The position numbers and the translations under genes were made by a program. From Patescibacteria group bacterium (lineage in GTDB: Bacteria > Patescibacteriota > Patescibacteriia > Patescibacteriales > UBA12465): 49,958 nucleotides of DNA. Under the pieces are notes generated by a model. It made no database searches and was not told the DNA's origin. It saw nothing but the letters and a program-made list of their open reading frames with translations. Positions 16,175-24,096 of the stretch are shown in pieces (positions within the stretch are counted from its first letter, which is position 1; the number at the start of each line of letters is the position of its first letter). The stretch is from positions 1 to 49,958 of the forward strand of contig JAQUWT010000009.1 in the NCBI GenBank assembly GCA_028692765.1, in the 5' to 3' direction.

Positions 16175-17293
16175 TTATTTTCTTATTTTTAAATACACAA
16201 TTAAAGAGCCTAAGCCCAGACAAGAGGCCCCTAATGAGATTAGCCAGCCGATAAAAGGGATAGAAAACAGAAGCCAGGATATAGTTACGCCAATAAGCAA
16301 AGGAGCTAATAAAGATTTTTCTTTATATTTTTTCAAAAGTTTCTGCACTTCTTTACCGATAAAGATGGCGCTTGTAACTTTGCCTAAGTATAGGGCTAAC
16401 AGCCAGCCTAGTATGCTTAGCAAGGCTAAGGGGATGCCGATAACGGTAAAAATTAAAATTAAGCTTAAGGCCGGTATTGCCAATAAAGCTAACAGGCCCC
16501 AGCCCAGGCTGGCCCCTGGATTTTTTCTGGTGGCGCCGTATAAAGCCTCGACAATTTTTCTGCCGGGGAAAATTATGATTAAGCCGACAATAATAGCTGC
16601 CAGAATTTTATAGATAAGACTGAAAAAATAATTTTTATTTGTTTCTCTTTCTTTGTTTTTTATCAATTTAATCTGACCGGAGATTTGCGCTCCGTCTTTT
16701 TTCAATGTTTTTATATTTTCTGAATAACTTAAATTTCCGCCGATGCTTGATTCAGGGCTTAAAGAGAGGCCGGCATTTTTGCCGCCGATAAATTCCAGGT
16801 TTTTGCCCACATTGCCGGAGAGAATAATGTTGTCACCTTTTCCGTATACATTACCGCTAATCAGTCCGGCGATATTTATACTATTAGCTCCGCTCATCAG
16901 GTCCCAGCCTATTTTTGCGTTTTTTTCTACATTGAGAGCGTTGCCGATAAAATTAAGATTGCGGGCAACCGTGCCGTTTATTTGTGCGCTATTTCCGGCT
17001 AAGCGGACGCTGCCGTTGATTTCTCCATTCACCGTGATGGTCTGGGCGGCGGCAATCAAGTCGCCGTCGAGACGCCCATTCACCGTGATGGTCTGGGCGG
17101 CGGCAATCAAGTCGCCTTTGATTTCTCCATCAATCGTGATATTATTGCTGGCGGCATATAAATTACCGTCTATTGTCTCCTGAGGAGGTAAATAGACATT
17201 ATTTCCAGATTTAATGTCGGCGGCCGAAACGTATATCGGGGCGAGTAATAATAAGCCGATAATTATCAGGGGTAGTTTTGTATTTTTAAGCAT
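16175..17293 (-). CDS. secreted/membrane bactofilin-like (polymer-forming) protein
   Basis: 372 residues. A signal peptide (LPLIIIGLLLLAPIYVSAAD) is followed by a beta-helix made of about 17-residue repeats (DGEIKGDLIAAAQTITVNG and similar) from about 28 to 205, as in bactofilins and polymer-forming cytoskeletal proteins. The C-terminal half (about 225-370) has four membrane helices. The beta-helix would lie outside the membrane. Two repeat units are nearly identical at the DNA level, a recent duplication (17025-17116). It is co-transcribed with the hexomutase gene, pointing to an envelope or cell-surface role. Confidence 0.75.
   Translation of the reverse strand: MLKNTKLPLIIIGLLLLAPIYVSAADIKSGNNVYLPPQETIDGNLYAASNNITIDGEIKGDLIAAAQTITVNGRLDGDLIAAAQTITVNGEINGSVRLAGNSAQINGTVARNLNFIGNALNVEKNAKIGWDLMSGANSINIAGLISGNVYGKGDNIILSGNVGKNLEFIGGKNAGLSLSPESSIGGNLSYSENIKTLKKDGAQISGQIKLIKNKERETNKNYFFSLIYKILAAIIVGLIIIFPGRKIVEALYGATRKNPGASLGWGLLALLAIPALSLILIFTVIGIPLALLSILGWLLALYLGKVTSAIFIGKEVQKLLKKYKEKSLLAPLLIGVTISWLLFSIPFIGWLISLGASCLGLGSLIVYLKIRK
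17025..17116. repeat. tandem duplication, 51-bp period, inside the bactofilin-like gene
   Basis: A 41-base stretch at 17025-17065 is repeated exactly at 17076-17116. The period of 51 bases equals 17 codons, one coil of the beta-helix, so the protein gained one whole rung (GDLIAAAQTITVNG twice). Confidence 0.9.
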
Positions 17294-17346
17294 AGAATAA
17301 TAATTAATAAAAATTTGCTATAATAACAGTATTATATCGTAAAAAC

Positions 17347-18927
17347 ATGATAGAAGCAATTAGAGAATTAATTGAAAGAGCACAAATTTCCGTGGAAAAT
17401 AGGGATAATTTATTATCCTTAAAAAGAGAAATTAGCAAAAAATATAAGATAGATTCGCTTTTAAATGCCAGCATCATTAAGGAGTATAAAAGGCTGCTTT
17501 CTTTAAAATTAATAGAACCCAATTTAATATTAGAAAATTTATTGCGTAAGCGTTCTATCCGTACTCTGTCGGGGATTGCGCCAGTCGCAGTTTTAACCAA
17601 GCCTTATCCTTGTCCGGGGACCTGTGCTTATTGCCCGCGCCAAAAAGAAGTGCCGGTCAGTTATTTATCCAATGAGCCGGCGGTGATGCGCGCTATTCGT
17701 TGTAAATATCATCCTTATATTCAAACGGCTTCTCGTTTGCGGTCTCTGGAAAATAATGGCCATCGACCGGAGAAAATTGAATTGATAGTCATCGGCGGTA
17801 CTTGGAGTTATTTGCCGGTGAAATATAAATATTGGTATATTCTTAATTGTTTTAGAGCGGCTAACGATTATAGCTCCTATGGAGACATTAAGGCGTCGCC
17901 TTACCGCCAAACTTTAAAGATAGAGGAATTGCAGCACTTACTGTTATTAGAACAAAAAAAGAACGAAAAAGCGCGTTATCGTATCATCGGCCTTACTTTA
18001 GAAACCAGGCCTGATTATATTAATGTTGAGGAAGTGGAGGAAATGCGCCTTCTTGGCTGTACGCGAGTAGAAATGGGCATACAGATTATAGATGATAGAG
18101 TTCTGACGTTAAATAAGCGCGGACATGGTGTTAAGGAAATTGCGGAAGCGACCGCTCTTTTAAAAAAGTATGGCTTTAAAATCACCTATCATATAATGCC
18201 CGCCTTGCCCGGTTCGAACCCTAAACTAGATTTTCAGCTTTTTTCCGGGCTGTTTAAAGATGAAAGATTCCAGCCTGATCAGATAAAATTTTATCCCACA
18301 GTCGTGACTGAAGGCAGTTTATTATATAAATGGCATAAACAAGGTAAATATAAGCCCTATTCAGATAAGGTTCTGCAGAATTTGATTGTTAAATGCAAGG
18401 CGATTGTACCGGAGTATGTGCGTATTATTCGTCTGATTCGCGACATTCCCTCCGAATCAATTATCGCGGGCAACAAGATTACTAATTTGCGCCAGATAAT
18501 GAAACAAAAAGGCGTCCACTGTCGCTGTATCCGTTGCCGGGAGGCTAAAGATACGCCCGTTAGCGCCTATTCGGTTAATATTCAAAAATATCAAGCCGCG
18601 GGCGGCTGGGAGTATTTTATCAGCGCCGACAGTTTGGATAAATCTATTCTTTTCGGCTTTTGTCGTCTTCGTTTGGATAAGGACAGTCCGGTTGCTCCCG
18701 CGATTATCAGGGAACTTCATGTTTATGGCGAATTAACTCCTTCTGGAATCGGTGCAAAAGTCCAGCATCGCGGTTTGGGCAAGGAATTATTGGCTAAAGC
18801 GGAGCAATTGGCTTTAGATAATGGCGCCGATAGGATAGCGGTAATTTCCGGAGTCGGGGTTAGAGATTATTATCGCCGCCGCGGCTATCGTTTGGGGAAG
18901 ACTTATATGATAAAAGGCTTGAGTTAA
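17347..18927 (+). CDS. elp3: Elp3-like tRNA wobble uridine carboxymethylase (radical SAM + acetyltransferase)
   Basis: 526 residues. A helical N-terminal part (1-75) is followed by the radical SAM domain with CPGTCAYC (C89, C93, C96), then NEPAVMRAIRCKYHPY and the Elp3 motif ELIVIGGTWSYLP. Residues about 310-375 hold the linker with a second Cys cluster (CRCIRCRE). The C-terminal 140 residues are a GNAT acetyltransferase (RELHVYGEL, QHRGLGKELL, GVRDYYRRRGY). Elp3 uses SAM and acetyl-CoA to make 5-carboxymethyluridine at tRNA position 34. Bacterial and archaeal forms act without the other Elongator subunits. A Trm9-like methyltransferase 4 kb downstream may act on its product. The start 53 bases from a divergent gene is well placed. 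Confidence 0.92.
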   Translation: MIEAIRELIERAQISVENRDNLLSLKREISKKYKIDSLLNASIIKEYKRLLSLKLIEPNLILENLLRKRSIRTLSGIAPVAVLTKPYPCPGTCAYCPRQKEVPVSYLSNEPAVMRAIRCKYHPYIQTASRLRSLENNGHRPEKIELIVIGGTWSYLPVKYKYWYILNCFRAANDYSSYGDIKASPYRQTLKIEELQHLLLLEQKKNEKARYRIIGLTLETRPDYINVEEVEEMRLLGCTRVEMGIQIIDDRVLTLNKRGHGVKEIAEATALLKKYGFKITYHIMPALPGSNPKLDFQLFSGLFKDERFQPDQIKFYPTVVTEGSLLYKWHKQGKYKPYSDKVLQNLIVKCKAIVPEYVRIIRLIRDIPSESIIAGNKITNLRQIMKQKGVHCRCIRCREAKDTPVSAYSVNIQKYQAAGGWEYFISADSLDKSILFGFCRLRLDKDSPVAPAIIRELHVYGELTPSGIGAKVQHRGLGKELLAKAEQLALDNGADRIAVISGVGVRDYYRRRGYRLGKTYMIKGLS

Positions 18928-19061
18928 GTTGTATTTGTTGTCTTGGTTATTTTGAGTTACAATTATTTATATGTTGATTACTAAAAATATTAAAACTTGG
19001 TCCAGCTTTATTGTAATGACTGGCTTATGTCTTTAAACCAGGGGCGTCGCTTTTATTTATT

Positions 19062-19087
19062 TAAAACGCCCTTGGGGCGTTTTTTGT
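19062..19087 (+). terminator. intrinsic terminator after elp3
   Basis: AAACGCCC pairs with GGGCGTTT around TTG and is followed by six T's. The 130 bases between the elp3 stop and this hairpin hold no convincing gene. Confidence 0.8.
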
Positions 19088-19089
19088 TT

Positions 19090-19118
19090 TTGACAAAAGA
19101 ACCTCTCTAAACTAAGAT
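19090..19118 (+). promoter_or_regulatory. glyA promoter (probably leaderless transcript)
   Basis: TTGACA (19090-19095), 17 bases, TAAGAT (19113-19118). Transcription should start near 19125, one base before the ATG at 19126, so the mRNA would be leaderless or nearly so. Confidence 0.55.
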
Positions 19119-19125
19119 TATAAAT

Positions 19126-20367
19126 ATGAAAAATGATATTTTATTTAAAAAAGACCCGGTGGTGGCGGATATTATCAATCGGGAGGAAAAAAGGCAGAAT
19201 GAAGAGTTGGAATTGATTGCCTCGGAAAACTATGCCTCTCCGGCAGTGCTCTTAGCCCTCTCTTCATCTTTGAGCAATAAATACAGCGAGGGCTATCCCG
19301 GGAAGCGTTATTACGGGGGCAATTTTATCGTTGACGAGATAGAGAATCTAGCTATTTCCAGGGCTAAAGAATTATTTAGTGCCGAGCATGTCAATGTCCA
19401 GCCTCTTTCCGGCTCTCCGGCCAATGCGGCGGTTTATATGGCTTTTTTAGAGCCGGGCGATAAGGTTTTGGGTCTTCGTTTGGATCATGGCGGTCATCTT
19501 TCTCATGGGCATAGCGTTAATTTCTCCGGGCGTTTGTATAATTTTATCCAATACGGCGTTGATTCTGCTACCGGATTGATTGATATGGACGAAGTCCGGC
19601 GTATTGCTTTGGCGGAAAGACCAAAAATGATAGTGGCTGGTTTTAGCGCTTATTCCAGAGAAATTGATTGGGCTGCTTTTAAGGAAATTGCGGACGAAAT
19701 CGGGGCTTATACTTTTGCCGATATTGCCCATATTGCCGGGCTTATTGCCGGTAAACAATTAAGCAACCCCGTACCTTTATTTGATGTTGTTTCTACTACT
19801 ACCCATAAAACTTTGCGCGGGCCGAGGGGGGCGATTATAATGTGTAAGGAAAAATATGCCAAACAGATAGATAGAGCGGTTTTTCCCGGAATGCAAGGCG
19901 GTCCGCATGACAATGTTACCGCCGCTAAAGCGGTAGCTTTTGGCGAGGCGCTCTTGCCCGAATTTCAAGATTATTCTCGACAGGTGATTGTTAATGCTCA
20001 AGCTTTGGCGCGGTCATTGGCAAAGAGGGGCTATAAGATTGTTTCCGGCGGCACCGACAATCATCTTTTAGTTTTAGATTTATCTCCTTTAAATATTGCC
20101 GGCAAAGAAGCAGAAGCGGCCTTGGAGACTGTCGGTATTTCAGTCTCCCGTTCCACCATTCCCAATGACCCCAATCCGCCCCTTAATCCTTCCGGTTTGC
20201 GTTTGGGAACGCCGGCGGTAACAACGCGCGGTCTGGGTGTTTTAGAAATGGAGATTATTGCTGATATTATTGATAAGGCGATAAAGAACCGGCAGCAATC
20301 CGATAAACTTATTGAATTAAAACGCGCGGTCGCTGATTTATGCCAGCGTTTTCCGATTCCCGCTTAA
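19126..20367 (+). CDS. glyA: serine hydroxymethyltransferase
   Basis: 413 residues, the family's normal length. The N-terminus ELIASENYASPAVL, the substrate loop YPGKRYYGG and the PLP site STTTHKTLRGPRG (Schiff-base lysine K228) are all intact. The enzyme moves a one-carbon unit from serine to tetrahydrofolate, giving glycine and methylene-THF in the cytoplasm. The next gene, folD, starts 2 bases after its stop and takes methylene-THF onward, so the pair is a one-carbon operon. The start is fixed by a promoter that would place the ATG at the mRNA 5' end. Confidence 0.96.
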   Translation: MKNDILFKKDPVVADIINREEKRQNEELELIASENYASPAVLLALSSSLSNKYSEGYPGKRYYGGNFIVDEIENLAISRAKELFSAEHVNVQPLSGSPANAAVYMAFLEPGDKVLGLRLDHGGHLSHGHSVNFSGRLYNFIQYGVDSATGLIDMDEVRRIALAERPKMIVAGFSAYSREIDWAAFKEIADEIGAYTFADIAHIAGLIAGKQLSNPVPLFDVVSTTTHKTLRGPRGAIIMCKEKYAKQIDRAVFPGMQGGPHDNVTAAKAVAFGEALLPEFQDYSRQVIVNAQALARSLAKRGYKIVSGGTDNHLLVLDLSPLNIAGKEAEAALETVGISVSRSTIPNDPNPPLNPSGLRLGTPAVTTRGLGVLEMEIIADIIDKAIKNRQQSDKLIELKRAVADLCQRFPIPA

Positions 20368-20369
20368 TT

Positions 20370-21218
20370 ATGAAAAAAACAGCTGAAATTATAGACGGAA
20401 AAGCAATTGCCGAAACCGTTAAGGACGGCATCGCTTTGGAAATATTTAATCACCCATCTCGGCGCCCTAGTTTAGCCATTATTTTAGTGGGCGAGCGCCC
20501 TGATTCCGAATTATATGTTTCTCTCAAGGAGCGTGAAGCTAAGAAAGTCGGCATCGATACTCATCTCTACCGTCTGGAAAACGACGTTAACGAAAACGAA
20601 CTACTTGAGGTTATTAGTTTTTTAAATAACGATGAAGCGATTGATGCTATTTTACTGCAATTACCCTTGCCGGAAACAATGGATGCCGACAAGATTATCG
20701 GCGCTATCAATCCTTTAAAAGACGCTGACGGTTTTCATCTGCTACATCCTGAATATGTGATTTCGCCGGTTATTGCCGCCGTTGATTTTGTGGTTAAAAA
20801 GTATCAAGTTAAAGGGCGGGCTTGTGTTTTTTATCGCTCCGAGGTATTTGGTCAAAGCTTAAAAAAGCATTTGCAGTCTCTAGGTTTGGTGGTTGATTTA
20901 TTGTCTGTCAGCGAAGCTGAGAACCCTCGCCGCGATTCCGATTTAAAGCAGCGCTTAAGCGCCGTTAGTATTAAAGCTGACGTGATTGTTACCGCTTTAG
21001 GAATTTCTAATTTTCTGGATAAAGATTATTGCCAAGAAGGCGCAGTGCTGATTGATGTTGGTATTTCTAAAGAGGATGGTGTTGTTTTGGGCGATGTCGA
21101 CGCTAATAGTGTTATTGATAAAGTTGCGGCGATTACACCGGTTCCCGGCGGCGTAGGGCCGATGACGATTGCCTTTTTATTCCGCAACGTCTGGGCGATA
21201 TATCGGCATAGAAATTGA
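20370..21218 (+). CDS. folD: bifunctional methylene-THF dehydrogenase / methenyl-THF cyclohydrolase
   Basis: 282 residues from MKKTAEIIDGKAIAETV; the ATG at 20370 is 2 bases after glyA and is preferred over a start inside it. Motifs: VGERPDSELYVSLKEREAKKVGI (Y and K of the active site, about residues 48-63), LLQLPLP, the DADGFHLLHP region, and the closing TPVPGGVGPMT. One deviation is the dinucleotide loop, where ACVFYRSEVFGQSL stands for the usual V-x-GRSxxVGxP, so cofactor binding may be altered. It oxidises methylene-THF to formyl-THF for purine and formyl-Met synthesis. Confidence 0.92.
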   Translation: MKKTAEIIDGKAIAETVKDGIALEIFNHPSRRPSLAIILVGERPDSELYVSLKEREAKKVGIDTHLYRLENDVNENELLEVISFLNNDEAIDAILLQLPLPETMDADKIIGAINPLKDADGFHLLHPEYVISPVIAAVDFVVKKYQVKGRACVFYRSEVFGQSLKKHLQSLGLVVDLLSVSEAENPRRDSDLKQRLSAVSIKADVIVTALGISNFLDKDYCQEGAVLIDVGISKEDGVVLGDVDANSVIDKVAAITPVPGGVGPMTIAFLFRNVWAIYRHRN

Positions 21219-21251
21219 TTTAGATTGATAATTCTTTGATTATTTAAATTT

Positions 21252-21275
21252 AGCCATGCTCCCATGGCTTTATTT
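21252..21275 (+). terminator. possible terminator after folD
   Basis: AGCCATG pairs with CATGGCT around CTCC, followed by TTATTTAT. The U-tract is imperfect. The hairpin contains an ATG in the recQ frame, which argues for the later recQ start at 21289. Confidence 0.45.
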
Positions 21276-21288
21276 ATCTTTTGATAAA

Positions 21289-23046
21289 ATGATTGCCAAA
21301 AAAGCACAATTGAAGGAACTGCTAAAAATCCATTTTGGCTATGATTCTTTCCGTCCCGGACAAGAAAAAGCGATTGATGCCATTTTGGAAAACAGGCACA
21401 CAATTACTGTCTTACCTACCGGAGGGGGTAAGTCTTTGATTTTCCAATTACCATCCCTTGTTTTAGAGGGGGTCACTTTAGTGGTTTCTCCTTTAATTGC
21501 TTTGATGAAGGATCAGGTTGATTCGATGGAGAAAGTCGGCATTCCGGCTACTTTTATTAATTCTTCCGTTTCTTTGAGCGAGACGCTTAAGAGAATGGAA
21601 AAAATAAGGCAGGGTTATTATCGTTTGGTATATATCGCTCCGGAAAGATTCTATAACCAATCGTTTTTGGCGGAATTGAAGAATATTAAAGTTTCCTTGT
21701 TTGCTATTGACGAGGCGCATTGTATTAGTCAGTGGGGGCATGATTTTCGTCCCAGTTATTTACGTTTGAAAGAAGCGATAAAATATTGCGGTTCGCCGGT
21801 GGTAGCCGCTTTGACGGCTACCGCCACTCCGGAAGTTAGGGCGGATATTGCCAGACAGCTCGGCCTGACTGATTATGAAAATATCATCAGCGGTTTTTCT
21901 CGACCTAATTTACACTTTGCGGCGGTTTTAGCCAGTAATGGCCGCAAGCTTGAATATATTCTTGATGCCGTGCGCAGCCAAGAAGGCGGTTCCGGTATAA
22001 TTTATGTGGGTACGCGCTCCAAGGCGGATGAAGTTGTCGAATTTTTATCGGACTATGATGTGGCCGCGGTCGCCTACCATGCCGGCATGGATAACGATAG
22101 CCGCGACTGGGTGCAAGAGCAGTTTATGCAAGGAAAAGCGCAAGTGGTGGTTGCCACTAATGCTTTCGGTCTAGGGATTAACAAGAAAGATATTCGTTTT
22201 GTGATTCATCATGATTTGCCCGGTACCATTGAGGCCTATTATCAAGAGGCTGGGCGCGCCGGGCGCGACGGCCTTGATAGCTATTGCTTACTATTCTATT
22301 CCCCCTCGGACCGCTATTTGCAAGAATTTTTCATTTCCGGTGATAATCCCAGTCCTAATTTAATTAAGGAAATCTATCGTTTCTTATTGGAGGCTCAAGA
22401 GGCTAATCCTGATGGTGAAAATTCCGTGCTTATTACTTATGCCGAGCTCTCCAAGCGTCTTTCCGAGTCCGCTCCGGAAATGGCCATTGGCACGGCGATT
22501 AAAATTTTAGAAAAAGAAGGGTATGTTTCCCGTCCGAATGAACGCACCAGCAATACTTTTATTAAGCTGATTAATTCTTGGGAGAATACGCTGGCGTCTA
22601 TTAGCCCGCGCGCCAAAGTACAGTTGGCGGTGGCGGAAAAATTACAGCATCGTTTTGCCAAAGAAATTGAAGAGGGCTGGCAATTTGTCGCCGAAGAAGC
22701 GGCTATAGTCCTACAGATAAAGAAAGAGGTGTTAAACCGCGCTATTAAAAAAATGGCTGAACAGGATTTATTATCATATCGTCCGCCTTTTAAAGGTACG
22801 GAGATTCGGATTTTAAAATTTAGCGAGCCTGATGATTTAGCTTTAGATTTTAAAGCTTTGGAAATTAAAGCAGACAGGGCGAGGCATAAATTGGATGAAA
22901 TGGAATCTTATGTCTATTCTTCCGCCTGCCGCCAGCAATATATTCTGAAATATTTCGGCGAAAAAGATGCGCCTGTATGCGGTCATTGCGATAATTGCTT
23001 AAAGCAAGGAAAAGAGCCAAAGAGGCAGTATTTAGGCGACTACTAA
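21289..23046 (+). CDS. recQ: ATP-dependent DNA helicase RecQ
   Basis: 585 residues from MIAKKAQLKELL; the earlier in-frame ATG (21256) lies inside a hairpin. Helicase motifs: FRPGQ (motif 0), LPTGGGKS (Walker A, K48), DEAHCISQWGHDFRPSY (Walker B plus aromatic loop), TATAT, YHAGMD, and QEAGRAGRDG (motif VI). The RecQ zinc-binding region follows (CRQQYILKYFGE, CGHCDNCLK), but here the last of these cysteines sit near the very C-terminus: the usual order RecQ-Ct then HRDC is not kept, and no HRDC domain is seen. A winged-helix-like segment lies before the zinc site. RecQ unwinds DNA 3' to 5' in recombination and repair. Confidence 0.92.
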   Translation: MIAKKAQLKELLKIHFGYDSFRPGQEKAIDAILENRHTITVLPTGGGKSLIFQLPSLVLEGVTLVVSPLIALMKDQVDSMEKVGIPATFINSSVSLSETLKRMEKIRQGYYRLVYIAPERFYNQSFLAELKNIKVSLFAIDEAHCISQWGHDFRPSYLRLKEAIKYCGSPVVAALTATATPEVRADIARQLGLTDYENIISGFSRPNLHFAAVLASNGRKLEYILDAVRSQEGGSGIIYVGTRSKADEVVEFLSDYDVAAVAYHAGMDNDSRDWVQEQFMQGKAQVVVATNAFGLGINKKDIRFVIHHDLPGTIEAYYQEAGRAGRDGLDSYCLLFYSPSDRYLQEFFISGDNPSPNLIKEIYRFLLEAQEANPDGENSVLITYAELSKRLSESAPEMAIGTAIKILEKEGYVSRPNERTSNTFIKLINSWENTLASISPRAKVQLAVAEKLQHRFAKEIEEGWQFVAEEAAIVLQIKKEVLNRAIKKMAEQDLLSYRPPFKGTEIRILKFSEPDDLALDFKALEIKADRARHKLDEMESYVYSSACRQQYILKYFGEKDAPVCGHCDNCLKQGKEPKRQYLGDY

Positions 23047-23047
23047 T

Positions 23048-23743
23048 ATGAAGCAAAATCGATTAGATGCCTTAAAAAAAATCGTTGCCGATTCTTATGA
23101 ATTAACCGCCGGACATTTTAACGATACGCGCAGCAAGGTGGCGGCGCCGGATTTTCAGTGGGCGGCCAAACAAATTAACTCTCATGACCAAGTTTTTGAT
23201 GCCGGTTGCGGCAATGGCCGTTTATTAGATTATGCTCCGATTAGTTCAGCTAATTATTTAGGCTTCGACCAAAGTAATAAGCTGCTATCTTTCGCCCGTC
23301 GCCAGCACCCAGGATATCAATTTAAGTCCGGTGATTTGTCTAAATTGCAGAGTGTAGCACCAGCTTCTTTTTCCGTAATTTTTTGCTCAGCCGTACTTAG
23401 CCATATGCCCGGACGAAAGGAGAGAATTGATGCGTTGCATTCTTTTTATAATCTAAGTTTGCCAGGAGGAAGGTTAATTATCAGTTTTTGGAAAATGAAA
23501 GGCAAATATCGTCGTCAGCTTTGGCATAATTGGTGGAAAAAATTAACGGGACATTATCCCTATGACTGGAATGACCTTATTTTCCCCTGGAAAGACCAGA
23601 AAGGCCAAGCGGTTAGCGCCAGATATTACTATTGTTATTCCCGCCGTCGTTTTAAAAAGGATATATTAGCGGCGGGTTGGAAAATAGAAAGAATTTACGA
23701 TGATGTCTTTAATTATTGGGTGGTTGCAGTAAAAAATAATTAA
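23048..23743 (+). CDS. Trm9/ALKBH8-like tRNA wobble uridine methyltransferase
   Basis: 231 residues, a class I SAM methyltransferase: motif I DAGCGNGRL (51-59), acidic GFDQS, GDLSKL, then SAVLSHMPGRKERIDAL (114-130) where Trm9 has VxHHxxTxxRR. Family-specific features point to Trm9/ALKBH8: the N-terminus SYELTAGHFNDTR (compare VYNxIAPHFSxTR in Trm9), DLIFPW (176-181; compare DVxVPW), ARYYYCY (191-197; compare RYYHLY) and NYWVVAV (222-228; compare NWWVVLQ). Trm9 methylates cm5U34 of tRNA to mcm5U34. It starts 1 base after recQ and lies about 4 kb from elp3, which makes cm5U. Specificity remains an inference; a Trm112-like partner is not in this window. Confidence 0.72.
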   Translation: MKQNRLDALKKIVADSYELTAGHFNDTRSKVAAPDFQWAAKQINSHDQVFDAGCGNGRLLDYAPISSANYLGFDQSNKLLSFARRQHPGYQFKSGDLSKLQSVAPASFSVIFCSAVLSHMPGRKERIDALHSFYNLSLPGGRLIISFWKMKGKYRRQLWHNWWKKLTGHYPYDWNDLIFPWKDQKGQAVSARYYYCYSRRRFKKDILAAGWKIERIYDDVFNYWVVAVKNN

Positions 23744-23758
23744 ACTGATTAATTTGCC

Positions 23759-23788
23759 TTGACACCCCCAGGGGGTGTATGCTATACT
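23759..23788 (+). promoter_or_regulatory. csoR-family promoter with palindromic operator
   Basis: TTGACA (23759-23764), 18 bases, TATACT (23783-23788). A perfect palindrome ACACCCCC-A-GGGGGTGT (23762-23778) fills the spacer, the G-tract/C-tract operator type bound by CsoR/CstR proteins. The start of transcription falls near 23795, two bases before the ATG at 23797, so the mRNA is nearly leaderless. Confidence 0.8.
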
Positions 23789-23796
23789 TGTTTTGT

Positions 23797-24042
23797 ATGA
23801 AAACTACTGAACAGAGAATCAATAATATTATCGGCCAGCTCGAAGGCATAAAACGCATGTTGTCGCACTCGCCGGAAGACTGTTTTGCCCTTCTTACACA
23901 AATGAAGGCGGTTAAATCAGCCATGTCGTCTTTGACTGAGCAGATATTATCCTCAGAATTTGATCGCTGCCTTGGCGGTAAGATGGCTCCTGATAGGAGA
24001 AAAAAGATGGAGGTCATTTTTAAAGAAGTAATTAAAAAATAA
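23797..24042 (+). CDS. CsoR/FrmR/CstR-family transcriptional repressor
   Basis: 81 residues from MKTTEQRINNIIGQ; an in-frame upstream ATG overlaps the -10 box and is not usable. The all-helical family pattern is plain: RINNIIGQLEGIKRML, then EDCFALLTQMKAVKSAM. C29 and C58 align with the two Cys ligands of CsoR (29 apart), but the His between them is replaced by Glu54. Cys-x-Cys without His is the pattern of CstR, a persulfide sensor, rather than the copper sensor. The palindrome in the promoter is its likely operator, giving autorepression. The next gene is a thioredoxin, in keeping with thiol or sulfur stress. Confidence 0.88.
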   Translation: MKTTEQRINNIIGQLEGIKRMLSHSPEDCFALLTQMKAVKSAMSSLTEQILSSEFDRCLGGKMAPDRRKKMEVIFKEVIKK

Positions 24043-24096
24043 AATAATAATTAAACATTGCGGCTTAGCCTGATGGCAGTCGCTATCCATAAATTT

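Noticed and set aside
16743-17183. 146-codon plus-strand frame opposite the bactofilin-like gene.
   Set aside because: It mirrors the codon pattern of the real minus-strand gene and repeats with it. No family features.
18928-19087. An attenuator before glyA: CCAGGGGCGT (19038-19047) can pair with ACGCCCTTGG of the terminator, and a 21-codon ORF starts at 18971.
   Set aside because: A good promoter (TTGACA-17-TAAGAT) lies after the terminator, so glyA does not need read-through. The short ORF has no support beyond its length.
21256-21288. Longer recQ N-terminus from the ATG at 21256.
   Set aside because: This start lies inside the folD hairpin and adds residues not seen in RecQ; the ATG at 21289 fits the family start.
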